From assembly GCA_018831025.1 (NCBI GenBank), contig JAHJRB010000053.1, positions 1 to 15,663 on the forward strand: a DNA stretch of 15,663 nucleotides. Direction: 5' to 3'. Positions 6,239 to 13,549 of this stretch are shown one piece after another. The stretch's first letter is position 1; the number at the start of each line of letters is the position of its first letter. Source of the DNA: Nanobdellota archaeon. Lineage in GTDB: Archaea; Nanobdellota; Nanobdellia; SCGC-AAA011-G17; ARS1403. Made by a program: the position numbers and the translations under genes. The notes beneath the pieces are model-generated. The model searched no databases. It had not been told where the DNA came from and saw nothing but the letters and a program-made list of their open reading frames with translations.

Positions 6239-6898
6239 ATGGTATTTGTGTTTGGTGCGGACGAGGCTGGCAAGGGAAGTTTGATAGGAAATTTATACCT
6301 AGCAGGGGTATTAATAGAAGAATCTAAAACAGAAGACCTAAAATCAATCGGAGCTAAAGATTCTAAATTATTAACACATAAAAAAAGAATTGAGCTAGCT
6401 AAAAAAATAAAAACAATAGTTAAAAATTTTTTAATTTTAGAGATAACGCCAGAGGAAATAGATAATGCAATTTTGGGCAACAACACTTTAAATCTAAATT
6501 GGTTAGAGGGAGATCATATCGCCGAATTAATTAACAAATTATCTCCGGATAAGGCAATAATAGACTGTCCAAGTCCTAATCTAAATGCTTTCAAGAATTA
6601 TGTTCAAAAGCAATTAAAAAATAAAACTATAGAATTAATAGTTGGTCACAAAATGGATACTAAAGAAATTACTGTCTCAGCAGCTTCAATATTAGCTAAA
6701 GTAGCTAGAGAAGAAAATGTAAAAGAAATAGAAAAAAAAGTAGGCCAAAGTATAGGAAGTGGTTATCCAAGCAACCCAACTTGCCAAGAATTCTTAAAAA
6801 AGAATTTTGAGAAATATCCAGAAATATTCAGAAAATCCTGGAAAACATACCAAAACAATATAAACAATAATAAACAAAAAATTTTAGGCGATTTCTAA
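6239..6898 (+). CDS. rnhB: Ribonuclease HII
   Basis: A 219-residue RNase HII, which cuts RNA in RNA/DNA hybrids, including single ribonucleotides in DNA, during repair and replication. Catalytic acids are visible: D8-E9 in GADEAGKGSLIG, D109 in AIIDCPSPNL and D140 in GHKMDTKEITVSAASILAKVARE. The second motif reads GKGS where RNase HII normally has GRGP. The last seven residues, QKILGDF (213-219), match a PCNA-interacting (PIP) box QxxLxxF, as found at the C-terminus of archaeal RNase HII. The ATG at 6239 is the first after an in-frame TGA at 6227. It lies 25 bp after the PGK-like gene and ends 1 bp from the convergent SemiSWEET-like gene. Confidence 0.93.
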   Translation: MVFVFGADEAGKGSLIGNLYLAGVLIEESKTEDLKSIGAKDSKLLTHKKRIELAKKIKTIVKNFLILEITPEEIDNAILGNNTLNLNWLEGDHIAELINKLSPDKAIIDCPSPNLNAFKNYVQKQLKNKTIELIVGHKMDTKEITVSAASILAKVAREENVKEIEKKVGQSIGSGYPSNPTCQEFLKKNFEKYPEIFRKSWKTYQNNINNNKQKILGDF

Positions 6899-6899
6899 A

Positions 6900-7244
6900 T
6901 TATCCATAAATTATAGTCCCAGCAACAATAAATATATCAAAAATAATCCACAAAATATACATAAATATTAGGGGTTTTTCTTTATGTACAATCCCATAGA
7001 ATAACCAAAAAATTGCAATTATTAAATACGAACCCCAAGAAATTGCAGAAACCCCGGCTGCATTCTTCTTAATCCATATCTCATATAACTGAGGTATTGT
7101 CATTATCGGACCAAAAGCACCCATTACAAAAACTACCTTATCCATATACCTTTTTACCTTACTAGAACTTGGATATTTTTCACGTTTTTCAAAAATTCTC
7201 TTTCTAATCTGAAAATGATGCAAACCAGCTGTATGCCCAACCAT
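6900..7244 (-). CDS. SemiSWEET / PQ-loop-like three-TM membrane protein
   Basis: 114 residues: a basic N-terminal extension (1-33, MVGHTAGLHHFQIRKRIFEK) and three membrane segments at about 35-57, 67-85 and 91-112. The PQ motif lies in GPIMTIPQLYEIW (45-57), followed by NAAGVSAISW, a typical SemiSWEET/MtN3 loop. SemiSWEETs dimerise to form sugar transporters with one three-helix bundle per subunit, so this length is right for the family plus an N-terminal tail. The substrate cannot be told; other PQ-loop proteins carry amino acids or act as adaptors. The ATG at 7244 lies about 28 bp after a TATA box at 7268-7276, so the mRNA is nearly leaderless. Confidence 0.8.
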   Translation of the reverse strand: MVGHTAGLHHFQIRKRIFEKREKYPSSSKVKRYMDKVVFVMGAFGPIMTIPQLYEIWIKKNAAGVSAISWGSYLIIAIFWLFYGIVHKEKPLIFMYILWIIFDIFIVAGTIIYG

Positions 7245-7267
7245 AACAGCGGAATATGGTGCTTTAA

Positions 7268-7276
7268 TTATATAAA
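7268..7276 (-). promoter_or_regulatory. TATA box of the SemiSWEET-like gene
   Basis: TTTATATAA on the minus strand, centred 28 bp before the ATG at 7244. Confidence 0.55.
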
Positions 7277-7290
7277 CTTAACTAGGAAAA

Positions 7291-7299
7291 ATTTATAAG
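7291..7299 (+). promoter_or_regulatory. TATA box of the ion-channel gene
   Basis: ATTTATAAG is centred about 31 bp before the ATG at 7326. Together with the box at 7268 it makes a closely packed divergent promoter. Confidence 0.55.
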
Positions 7300-7325
7300 A
7301 AAAGCAATAACATATAGCATCTAAA

Positions 7326-7700
7326 ATGATAAACAGATTTATGCTAACACCTCGCTCATCATTAAAAGTAAGATTTCTTATGTTAGCTATAATAATATTA
7401 ATCTTAATGGTTTTAGGTACTTTTTTTTATCATAGTGTTGAAGGATGGGGTGTTATAGATTCTTTCTATTTCTCCTCAATTTCCCTATCAACAAGAGGCT
7501 ACGGAGAATTACATCCCACTACAACCTTATCTAAACTCTTTACTGTTTTTTATTTATTTATTGGAGTTACCTTTTTATTATATGCCCTTTCCAGCTTGAT
7601 AGGTTATTTTATGCAATACCATGAGCCCTTAATAAAGAGAAAGGTTAATCGCTTTGTAAATAAAATATCCCCCCAAAAAAGACCGTTGGATAGTTATTAG
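7326..7700 (+). CDS. Two-TM ion channel of the potassium-channel pore family
   Basis: 124 residues arranged as TM1 (about 16-35), pore helix (43-54), filter (56-61), TM2 (72-95) and a basic C-terminal tail. SLSTRGYGELHPTT (53-66) matches the K+ channel pore TTVGYGDLHPTT, so this is an Ion_trans_2-type pore subunit that would form a tetramer. Two filter residues deviate: Arg57 stands where Val or Ile is usual, and Glu61 replaces Asp. No RCK/TrkA regulatory domain follows, although many prokaryotic channels carry one. Ion selectivity is therefore uncertain. The start at 7326 fits the TATA spacing. A palindrome followed by a T-run lies after the stop. Confidence 0.8.
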   Translation: MINRFMLTPRSSLKVRFLMLAIIILILMVLGTFFYHSVEGWGVIDSFYFSSISLSTRGYGELHPTTTLSKLFTVFYLFIGVTFLLYALSSLIGYFMQYHEPLIKRKVNRFVNKISPQKRPLDSY

Positions 7701-7714
7701 ACCTCCAAAAAGGT

Positions 7715-7733
7715 AGTATTAATACTTATTTTT
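7715..7733 (+). terminator. Palindrome plus T-run after the channel gene
   Basis: AGTATTAATACT (7715-7726) is a perfect 12-bp palindrome followed by TATTTTT. It may terminate the channel transcript. Because it lies just upstream of the smc TATA box (7741-7749), it could equally be an operator for smc. Confidence 0.35.
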
Positions 7734-7740
7734 AAGAAAA

Positions 7741-7749
7741 ATTTATAAA
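7741..7749 (+). promoter_or_regulatory. TATA box of smc
   Basis: ATTTATAAA is centred 29 bp before the ATG at 7774, predicting a leader of a few nucleotides at most. Confidence 0.55.
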
Positions 7750-7773
7750 CTTCCTTCGATAGTTTCTAAAAAG

Positions 7774-10700
7774 ATGACAGTAATAAGACGCATTAAATCC
7801 GTTGGCTTCAAATCTTTTGCCAAACCTACAGAGCTAAAATTTGGAAATGATTTCTCAGCCGTACTGGGTCCAAACGGATCAGGAAAAAGTAACATTATAG
7901 ATTCTCTATGCTTTGTCTTAGGTAGGTTATCTGCTAAATCTTTAAGAGCAGACAAATCCGCCAATTTAATTTACAACGGAGGAAAAGAAGGAAATCCAGC
8001 AAAACACGCAGAAGTCTCAATAGTTTTTGATAATACAAAAAACTCTTTCCCTTTAAAATCTCAAGAAATAGAAGTCAAGCGTACTGTAAATCAAAAAGGC
8101 AATTCTACTTACAAAATAAATGGAGAAACAAGAACAAGGCAGCAAGTCTTGGATTTATTAAAAACAGGAAAAGTAGATCCAGATGGTCACAATATTGTTT
8201 TGCAGGGAGACATCACTCATATGGCTGAAATGCCAGCAGATGAAAGAAGAAAAGTTATAGAAAATATCTCAGGCATCTCTTTATTTGAAGATAAAAAAAT
8301 AAAAGCCCTAAATGAATTAGAAAAAGTAGATTCTAGATTAAGTGAAACAGAAATTATCATGACAGAGCGTGAAACCTATTTAAAAGAATTAAAAAAAGAT
8401 AGAGACCAAGCCCTTAAATATAAAGATTTAGAAAAAAATATTAACAGAAATAAAGCAACTTACATCAACACGCAATTAAAGAGCAAAGAAGAAAAAATAA
8501 AAGAACTCGAGACTAGAATCCTTAGAAATCAAAAAGATATAGACAATGTTAATACTAATATCGAATCTTTTAAAAAAGATATAGAGGATAAAAAAACTCT
8601 TTTAGATGAACTAACAACAAGGATAGAATCTAAAGGCGCAGGCGAATCTTTAACAAATGAAATAAACTCTTTAAAAGAAAATATACTTAGATCTTCAGCA
8701 AGAATAGAATCCTTAACAAATGAAATAGAAAGAATAAATAAAAGAACACAACAGCTTAAAAACACAATAGTAGATTCTGATTCCAGATCAGAAAACTTTC
8801 TAAAAGAAAAAATAAACTTAGAAAAAAGTATAGAAGAGGTAAAAAAACAAAAATTACAAGTTCAAAAATCTTTAGAAGATATAAAAAAAGACTCTAACTT
8901 AGATGCTATAGAAACCCAGCTTTCTGAAATAGACTCCCAATTAGATTCTTTAAAAGTTTCTTTAGCTTCAGACCAGGAGCAGCACAGATTACTTTTAAGA
9001 GAAAAAGACCAATTAAGTTTTAAAATATCTAATATTGAAGAAACAATAAACAAAGCAGGCAATAAAGAGCAATTAACAAAACTTAAAGACTTTAAATCTA
9101 AATTTAAAATAGCCTTAGAAACTCTTAATAAACAATTAAATGAAAATTCTTCTTTATCCTCCCAGTTAAGCAATACCCGGACTTCTTTATTCAGAAATGA
9201 AGAAGATCATGCCAGATTAAAGGCAAAACAAGCTTCTTTATCAGAATCTTCCTTAGCATCTTTATCTATAAGAAAAATAAAAACCTCTAACATTAAAGGC
9301 ATCCATGGCTTAGTATCTGAATTAGCAGAAGTAGAAAAACAGCATTCTCTAGCCCTTGAAGTTGCTGCCGGCTCTAGAATCAATTCTGTTGTTGTAGAAA
9401 ATGATGAAGTAGCAAGCAAGTGTATTAAATATCTAAAAGATAACAAATTAGGCATAGCCACTTTCCTCCCTTTAAATAAACTAAGATCCCAGCCATTAAT
9501 AAATACAAACTTAGGTTATGGGTTAGCTGTTAAATTAATTAAATTTGATCCAAAATACAAAGATGTTTTCAATTATGTTTTCGGAAATACAATAGTAGTT
9601 GATTCTATCCAGGCAGCTAGAAGAATAGGCATTGGAAAAATACGTATGGCTACTTTAGAAGGCGACTTAGTAGAAAGTTCTGGAGCCATGATAGGCGGCT
9701 ATAGAACTAGAAAATTCGGAGCTTTCAAAGAAACAGGCTTTGATGATAAAATATCAAGACTAGACTCTGAAATTACAAAATTAAGAACATTAATGCTTAC
9801 ATTAGATAAAAGAAAAATAGAAAACGAAAATAAAATAGATTCTTTAAGAGAGGAAAAAGCAAACTTAGAAGCTTCAATAATAAAAATAGAAAATTCTTTT
9901 CCAAATTTAGATATCAAAGATTTAACAAGACAGCGTTCTTTATTAGATAAAGATTTAGAGAGGGTTAACAAAGAGCTTTCAAAATTAACTTCTCAAATTT
10001 CTAATAGTGATTCTAGAATAAAAGAATTATTACCACTAAGAACAAAGATTTCTAAGAAAATAGCTTCAAAGCAAAACCCTGAAATAATAAAAGAATTAAA
10101 CAGCTTAGAACGCTCAAAAGAAGGATTAACAGAAAAAGAAATACAATACACTACCAGAATTAGAAACATAGAAACTCAAGTTCAGGACATGTTAGCTCCT
10201 GAAAAACAAAATACATTAAAAATTATAAAAGAGCACGAAAAAGAGATACAAAACTTTACATCAGAAATACAGCAATTACAAGCTTCTTTAATAGAAAATA
10301 AAAAATTTCTGAAAGAACGTCAACTAAAAGAAAAAAAGCTATACTCCGGTTTTAAACAATTATTCGCCAAAAGAAATAAGCTTACAGAAGAAATGCAAAA
10401 AAAAGAGCTTAAAATTAATAATGAAGAAAATAAAACCCAATTATTCCAAGACAGGATTAATAACTACAATAATGAAAAAGCCAAAGTCATTTCTGAGTTA
10501 GCAGGTCTTAAACAAGAATTTGAACCATATAAAAACGAACAATTAAGAAAAGGCATTACTTTTGAACAATTAAAAGATGAAATCTATAAGTTTGAAAGAA
10601 TGATGAAAGATATGGGTAATGTTAATTTACGTTCTCTTGAAATCTATGAAGAAGTAAATAAAGAATATTCTCAAATCTGCAATAAAGTAACTACCCTAAA

Positions 10701-11208
10701 AACAGAAAAGGATGATGTTTTATCCATGATTCATGAAATAGAATCAAAAAAGACTTCTGTATTTATGAAAACCTTTAGCGAGATAGCTAAAAACTTTGAA
10801 AAGATTTTCTCTAAATTAACAACTAAAGGCACCGCTCACCTAGTACTTGAAAATCCAGAAACTCCTTTAGCAGAAGGCGAAGGAATCAGAATTTTAGTTA
10901 ATATCTCTCAAAACAAATATTTAGATATAAAGAGTTTAAGTGGTGGTGAAAAAACATTAACAGCATTAGCTTTCATATTTTCTATTCAGGAATATGATCC
11001 TGCTTCATTTTATGTATTTGATGAAGTAGACGCTGCATTAGATAAGAAAAATTCAGAAAAACTATCAGAATTAATAAAAGAATACTCTAAAAACGCACAA
11101 TATATAGTTATTACCCATAACGATGCAATAATACACTCTGCTTCTAGACTATACGGTGTTAGTATGAGAGAAAACGGTATTAGCAATGTAGTTTCTTTAA
11201 AAGTATAA
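7774..11208 (+). CDS. smc: Chromosome segregation protein SMC
   Basis: A full-length 1144-residue SMC ATPase that dimerises and organises chromosomes. The N-terminal head has Walker A GPNGSGKS (32-39) and a Q-loop at Q144 (IVLQGDITHM). A long coiled coil runs from about 172 to 500. The hinge spans about 505-640 (from NIKGIHGLVSELAEV to SGAMIGGYRTR). The returning coil is about 645-1010. The C-terminal head carries the ABC signature LSGGEKTLTALAF (1055-1067), Walker B FYVFDEVDAALD with D1083 and E1084, and the switch histidine in VITHND. It starts 73 bp after the channel gene under its own TATA box. No scpA or scpB kleisin gene lies in this window. Confidence 0.97.
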   Translation: MTVIRRIKSVGFKSFAKPTELKFGNDFSAVLGPNGSGKSNIIDSLCFVLGRLSAKSLRADKSANLIYNGGKEGNPAKHAEVSIVFDNTKNSFPLKSQEIEVKRTVNQKGNSTYKINGETRTRQQVLDLLKTGKVDPDGHNIVLQGDITHMAEMPADERRKVIENISGISLFEDKKIKALNELEKVDSRLSETEIIMTERETYLKELKKDRDQALKYKDLEKNINRNKATYINTQLKSKEEKIKELETRILRNQKDIDNVNTNIESFKKDIEDKKTLLDELTTRIESKGAGESLTNEINSLKENILRSSARIESLTNEIERINKRTQQLKNTIVDSDSRSENFLKEKINLEKSIEEVKKQKLQVQKSLEDIKKDSNLDAIETQLSEIDSQLDSLKVSLASDQEQHRLLLREKDQLSFKISNIEETINKAGNKEQLTKLKDFKSKFKIALETLNKQLNENSSLSSQLSNTRTSLFRNEEDHARLKAKQASLSESSLASLSIRKIKTSNIKGIHGLVSELAEVEKQHSLALEVAAGSRINSVVVENDEVASKCIKYLKDNKLGIATFLPLNKLRSQPLINTNLGYGLAVKLIKFDPKYKDVFNYVFGNTIVVDSIQAARRIGIGKIRMATLEGDLVESSGAMIGGYRTRKFGAFKETGFDDKISRLDSEITKLRTLMLTLDKRKIENENKIDSLREEKANLEASIIKIENSFPNLDIKDLTRQRSLLDKDLERVNKELSKLTSQISNSDSRIKELLPLRTKISKKIASKQNPEIIKELNSLERSKEGLTEKEIQYTTRIRNIETQVQDMLAPEKQNTLKIIKEHEKEIQNFTSEIQQLQASLIENKKFLKERQLKEKKLYSGFKQLFAKRNKLTEEMQKKELKINNEENKTQLFQDRINNYNNEKAKVISELAGLKQEFEPYKNEQLRKGITFEQLKDEIYKFERMMKDMGNVNLRSLEIYEEVNKEYSQICNKVTTLKTEKDDVLSMIHEIESKKTSVFMKTFSEIAKNFEKIFSKLTTKGTAHLVLENPETPLAEGEGIRILVNISQNKYLDIKSLSGGEKTLTALAFIFSIQEYDPASFYVFDEVDAALDKKNSEKLSELIKEYSKNAQYIVITHNDAIIHSASRLYGVSMRENGISNVVSLKV

Positions 11209-11223
11209 AAAAAGTAAGAAGAA

Positions 11224-11370
11224 TTACTCCATCTTACCTATTTTAAACATTTTTGTACCACATTTAACGCATGTACCTTTAACAGCATCTCTGCCGTTTG
11301 CCATTTTAACTTGTTCAGCATTTTTCATTTCTCTTTTTTCTTTACATTTCATACAATGTCCTTCTACCAT
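11224..11370 (-). CDS. Small DUF5679-type zinc-ribbon protein
   Basis: A 48-residue protein (MVEGHCMKCKEKREMKNAEQ at its N-terminus) with two CxxC pairs, C6-C9 and C34-C37, which should bind one zinc ion. The pattern CxxCKxKREM...NGRxAVKGTCxxCGTKMFxIGK matches the archaeal DUF5679 family, whose function is unknown; a nucleic-acid or protein-binding zinc ribbon is likely. Two in-frame ATGs exist, at 11376 and 11370. The second is preferred because a perfect GGAGGT (11382-11377) lies 6 nt before it, whereas it abuts the first with no spacer. It converges on smc with a 15-bp gap. Confidence 0.85.
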   Translation of the reverse strand: MVEGHCMKCKEKREMKNAEQVKMANGRDAVKGTCVKCGTKMFKIGKME

Positions 11371-11376
11371 TTTCAT

Positions 11377-11382
11377 ACCTCC
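11377..11382 (-). promoter_or_regulatory. Shine-Dalgarno site GGAGGT
   Basis: A perfect archaeal Shine-Dalgarno sequence, 6 nt before ATG 11370 and touching ATG 11376. It decides the start of the zinc-ribbon gene and is the only perfect GGAGG seen just before a start in this window. Confidence 0.75.
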
Positions 11383-11420
11383 AAAATTTGTTAAAATCTT
11401 ACAAATAAAGCAATAATTAG

Positions 11421-11432
11421 ACTTTATAAAGG
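11421..11432 (-). promoter_or_regulatory. TATA box of the zinc-ribbon gene
   Basis: CCTTTATAAAGT on the minus strand is centred about 57 bp before the ATG at 11370. Transcription starting near 11401 would give a leader of about 30 nt that contains the Shine-Dalgarno site. Confidence 0.5.
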
Positions 11433-11443
11433 TTTTTTAAATT

Positions 11444-11470
11444 AAAAAAAAGAAAAAGAGACAAAGTCTC
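11444..11470 (-). terminator. Hairpin plus T-tract terminator after the wHTH gene
   Basis: On the minus strand GAGAC-TTT-GTCTC (11470-11458) forms a 5-bp stem and is followed directly by a T-rich tract to 11444. The same 15-base tract (plus strand AAAAAAAAGAAAAAG) occurs at 12217-12231 after the S-layer gene hairpin. Archaeal termination mainly uses oligo-T, so this is a good terminator candidate for the gene at 11515. Confidence 0.55.
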
Positions 11471-11506
11471 ATTACTAAATATGTTCAAAAACTAATATTT
11501 AGTAAT
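11471..11506. repeat. Perfect 12-bp inverted repeat
   Basis: ATTACTAAATAT (11471-11482) and ATATTTAGTAAT (11495-11506) are exact inverse complements around a 12-nt loop. The element starts 8 bp past the stop of the wHTH gene and abuts the terminator hairpin, so it may form a second 3'-UTR hairpin that helps termination or stabilises the mRNA. Confidence 0.55.
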
Positions 11507-11514
11507 AAGTTCCT

Positions 11515-11844
11515 CTAAGCAACCATCTTAACTTTTTGTTCTTCAGCTCTCTTTCTTAAAGCCTCTAAACAAATCATATCATCCAATTCCATAATCTTTT
11601 GGATTTTAGGGTTTTCTTTATTTAATTTGTAGAGTTTTGCTTTTCCAATTATTCTAGTAGGCAATATTATTTCTTTTTTTAATAAATCATCCCAAATCCG
11701 ATACAAAGTAGTTCTCCCAATTACTACATTCCTCGCCATATCACTTATAGAAAAGTCTAAGTCCCTCTCCGTCATTAAGTAGTCTAAAACTCTTACTGTT
11801 GGAGAATCCCCCATAAATTCTATGAATAAAGATTTTTCTTTCAT
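11515..11844 (-). CDS. Winged-helix transcriptional regulator
   Basis: A 109-residue DNA-binding protein. FIEFMGDSPTVRVLDYLM (7-24) begins a first helix typical of a small archaeal wHTH group. The helix-turn-helix spans about 32-56 (SISDMARNVVIGRTTLYRIWDDLLKK), the wing about 58-75 (IILPTRIIGKAKLYKLN), and a final helix (80-103) could serve dimerisation. The target is unknown. The perfect 14-bp palindrome in its own divergent promoter (11891-11904) is a reasonable autoregulatory site (inference). The ATG at 11844 lies about 30 bp after a TATA box at 11871-11878. The gene ends at the paired hairpins 11444-11506. Confidence 0.8.
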   Translation of the reverse strand: MKEKSLFIEFMGDSPTVRVLDYLMTERDLDFSISDMARNVVIGRTTLYRIWDDLLKKEIILPTRIIGKAKLYKLNKENPKIQKIMELDDMICLEALRKRAEEQKVKMVA

Positions 11845-11870
11845 TGTAATTTTTATAAAATCTAACTCCT

Positions 11871-11878
11871 ATTTAAAT
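11871..11878 (-). promoter_or_regulatory. TATA box of the wHTH gene
   Basis: ATTTAAAT is centred about 30 bp before the ATG at 11844 on the minus strand. Confidence 0.55.
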
Positions 11879-11890
11879 GTTACTATTTTG

Positions 11891-11904
11891 GAACAATATT
11901 GTTC
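11891..11904. promoter_or_regulatory. Perfect 14-bp palindrome between divergent small regulators
   Basis: GAACAATATTGTTC is fully self-complementary and lies between the two TATA boxes (11871-11878 and 11922-11931), about 23 and 29 bp from their centres. It looks like an operator for a dimeric regulator. A related sequence, GAAATATTGTTC, occurs at 4773-4784. Confidence 0.55.
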
Positions 11905-11921
11905 TTTTTTAAGTATAATAA

Positions 11922-11931
11922 CTTATATATT
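11922..11931 (+). promoter_or_regulatory. TATA box of the 88-residue protein gene
   Basis: CTTATATATT is centred about 25 bp before the ATG at 11952, predicting a leaderless mRNA. Confidence 0.55.
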
Positions 11932-11951
11932 TAATTATCTTCTTAATTTTA

Positions 11952-12218
11952 ATGGTATCTAAAGAAGAGGACATAAAAAGAAGGATCATAAGAAAGCTAA
12001 TTAGATGGAATAAATGGGGCGCATCTCATACTGAAAATATTTTGAAAGGACTTCCTTCCCACCTTATTGGAGAAAAAATAACTAAAAAAGTTTTAAAAGA
12101 ATTAATTAAAAACAAATGGTTGCTTACAGCAATGAAAACAAATGAAATTCATTATTCTCTAAATCCAGAAAAAATTAAAGAAATATTAGATTTTTATGAA
12201 AAATATTGTAAGGAATAA
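11952..12218 (+). CDS. Small basic wHTH-like archaeal protein
   Basis: 88 residues, rich in Lys. It begins with a basic helix and a conserved-looking core, RRIIRKLIRWNKWGASHTE (10-28), followed by LPSHLIGEKITKKVLKELIKNKWLL (34-58), which reads as two helices of a winged helix, and IHYSLNPEKIKEIL (66-79) as wing and last helix. The RRIIRKLxRxxxWGxxHT pattern resembles a small uncharacterised archaeal family that I recall only from general familiarity. It is transcribed divergently from the wHTH regulator with a shared palindrome, so the two may regulate each other or act together. Function unknown. Confidence 0.75.
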   Translation: MVSKEEDIKRRIIRKLIRWNKWGASHTENILKGLPSHLIGEKITKKVLKELIKNKWLLTAMKTNEIHYSLNPEKIKEILDFYEKYCKE

Positions 12219-12258
12219 AAAAAAGAAAAAGAAGAAACAAACTTAGTAATAAGTTTGT
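12217..12258 (-). terminator. Hairpin plus T-tract terminator of the S-layer gene
   Basis: ACAAACTTA-GTAA-TAAGTTTGT (12237-12258) is a perfect 9-bp stem with a 4-nt loop that contains the last codons and stop of the S-layer gene. On the minus strand it is followed by a T-rich tract to 12217 identical over 15 bases to the one at 11444-11458. It also lies just past the stop of the convergent 88-residue gene. Confidence 0.6.
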
Positions 12259-13541
12259 CCTGCACTAGTTTCTTCTCCACCAAGTTCTTCTTCGCCTTCA
12301 TCGCTTTTTAATTTGTTAAAAGCAATGATAAGACCTAAAATAACTAATAGAATTGCAAGAACTGCAAATCCAACTTCTAGGCCTCTTTTAACTCCGCTTA
12401 AGTTACTTGATGCAGCTACATTAGCGCTTAAGTTAACTTCTTTTAATGTTTCACCATTAGCTTTAACTTTAACAGTTAAGCTTTGTGCTCCTTCTACACC
12501 AGCGTTTGGAGTTACTCTTACAAGTAATTCACCAGTTTCACCAGCATTTACAGAAACGAATCCAGGTTCAACACTAACTGTTCCCCAAACACCAGCGCCT
12601 AAAACTTCAGCAGAATAAACTGCTTTAGTACTTCCAAAGTTTGCAATCATAACTTTGTAAGCAACGCTAGAACCTTGAGCGACATCTTTGCTTGTTGAAT
12701 CTACACTAACAACAGTGTTTTGACCGCTAACAACACTTTTTGCTCCACCTACGTGGATTAAATACTCTTCGCTTAAAACAGTGTGACCTCTGTTATAGAT
12801 TAATTCAACTTTAGCTGTGTAATCCTTAGATTCAGCACTTTTTGGTATTCTGAAAAACAAGTCTACATCTCCAGAGCTTTCCTCATCTTCGACATTATTG
12901 TCTTCAGGAACTAACTCGTCAATATAGTCTCTTGCTAATACCCCTAACTCAGAAATACTTACTCTAACTTGTATATCTTCTTCTTTCTTGTCACCCATAT
13001 TTTCAACTCTTACAGTTGAGAATAGAACTTCACCAGCTTCAACATTTAAGCCAGGTCTGAAGATAACGTCTTGTATTCTTAAGTCGTGTCTTTTTTCATC
13101 TACTTTGAAAGTGTATTGAGTTCTTTCTTCATTGTTTCTGTCAAATACTTCAACATGAAGAGTGTAAGCCTCACTTAAACCTTCTTTATCTGCGTCTATG
13201 TCATTTGGTACTTCTATGTATAAAGTTCTGTGGTAACTTCCGTCTGACTCAACTTTAAAGACTTCTGTCTTCTCAGCTATTTCGCCATACTCATAACCCC
13301 CAACCCATGCTCTAACTCTAACGTCGTTTTGAACAGCACCGCCACTTTGACCGTTAACCCAAACGTCAACTTTCAAAGTTTCTCCTCTGTCAACAACAAC
13401 ATAGTTAGTGTCACTAGTTGTAACTTGTTTGTCATTCACCTCAACCCTTGCTATGTCATAGTCAGGGCTTGCAGCTAGCACACCAGTTATACCAACCAGT
13501 AATACTAAAACTACGCTCATCAATTTATAAATTGAATTCAT
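12243..13541 (-). CDS. Putative S-layer / cell-surface protein
   Basis: A 432-residue exported protein. The signal peptide is about residues 1-24 (KLMSVVLVLLVGITGVLA, cleavage near A23/A24). The ectodomain of beta-sandwich-type segments (for example RGETLKVDVWVNG, STVRVENMGDKK, AYKVMIANFGSTK) resembles repeated CARDB/Ig-like modules. One membrane helix lies at about 388-408 (LEVGFAVLAILLVILGLIIA), followed by a short acidic cytoplasmic tail ending GQTYY. This layout is that of DPANN proteins annotated as putative S-layer proteins. The gene is visibly richer in G and C than its neighbours, with a leader, a Shine-Dalgarno-like GGGGG and a strong terminator, all fitting high expression. A surface adhesin is the alternative. 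Confidence 0.75.
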   Translation of the reverse strand: MNSIYKLMSVVLVLLVGITGVLAASPDYDIARVEVNDKQVTTSDTNYVVVDRGETLKVDVWVNGQSGGAVQNDVRVRAWVGGYEYGEIAEKTEVFKVESDGSYHRTLYIEVPNDIDADKEGLSEAYTLHVEVFDRNNEERTQYTFKVDEKRHDLRIQDVIFRPGLNVEAGEVLFSTVRVENMGDKKEEDIQVRVSISELGVLARDYIDELVPEDNNVEDEESSGDVDLFFRIPKSAESKDYTAKVELIYNRGHTVLSEEYLIHVGGAKSVVSGQNTVVSVDSTSKDVAQGSSVAYKVMIANFGSTKAVYSAEVLGAGVWGTVSVEPGFVSVNAGETGELLVRVTPNAGVEGAQSLTVKVKANGETLKEVNLSANVAASSNLSGVKRGLEVGFAVLAILLVILGLIIAFNKLKSDEGEEELGGEETSAGQTYY

Positions 13542-13549
13542 TGTCTAAA

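Noticed and set aside
6231..6240. CATATATAAT as the RNase HII promoter
   Set aside because: It touches the start codon, far too close for an archaeal TATA box; ATTTAAAAT at 6208-6216 has the right spacing.
11371..11376. ATG at 11376 as start of the zinc-ribbon gene
   Set aside because: GGAGGT would touch the start codon with no spacer, while ATG 11370 has a 6-nt spacer.
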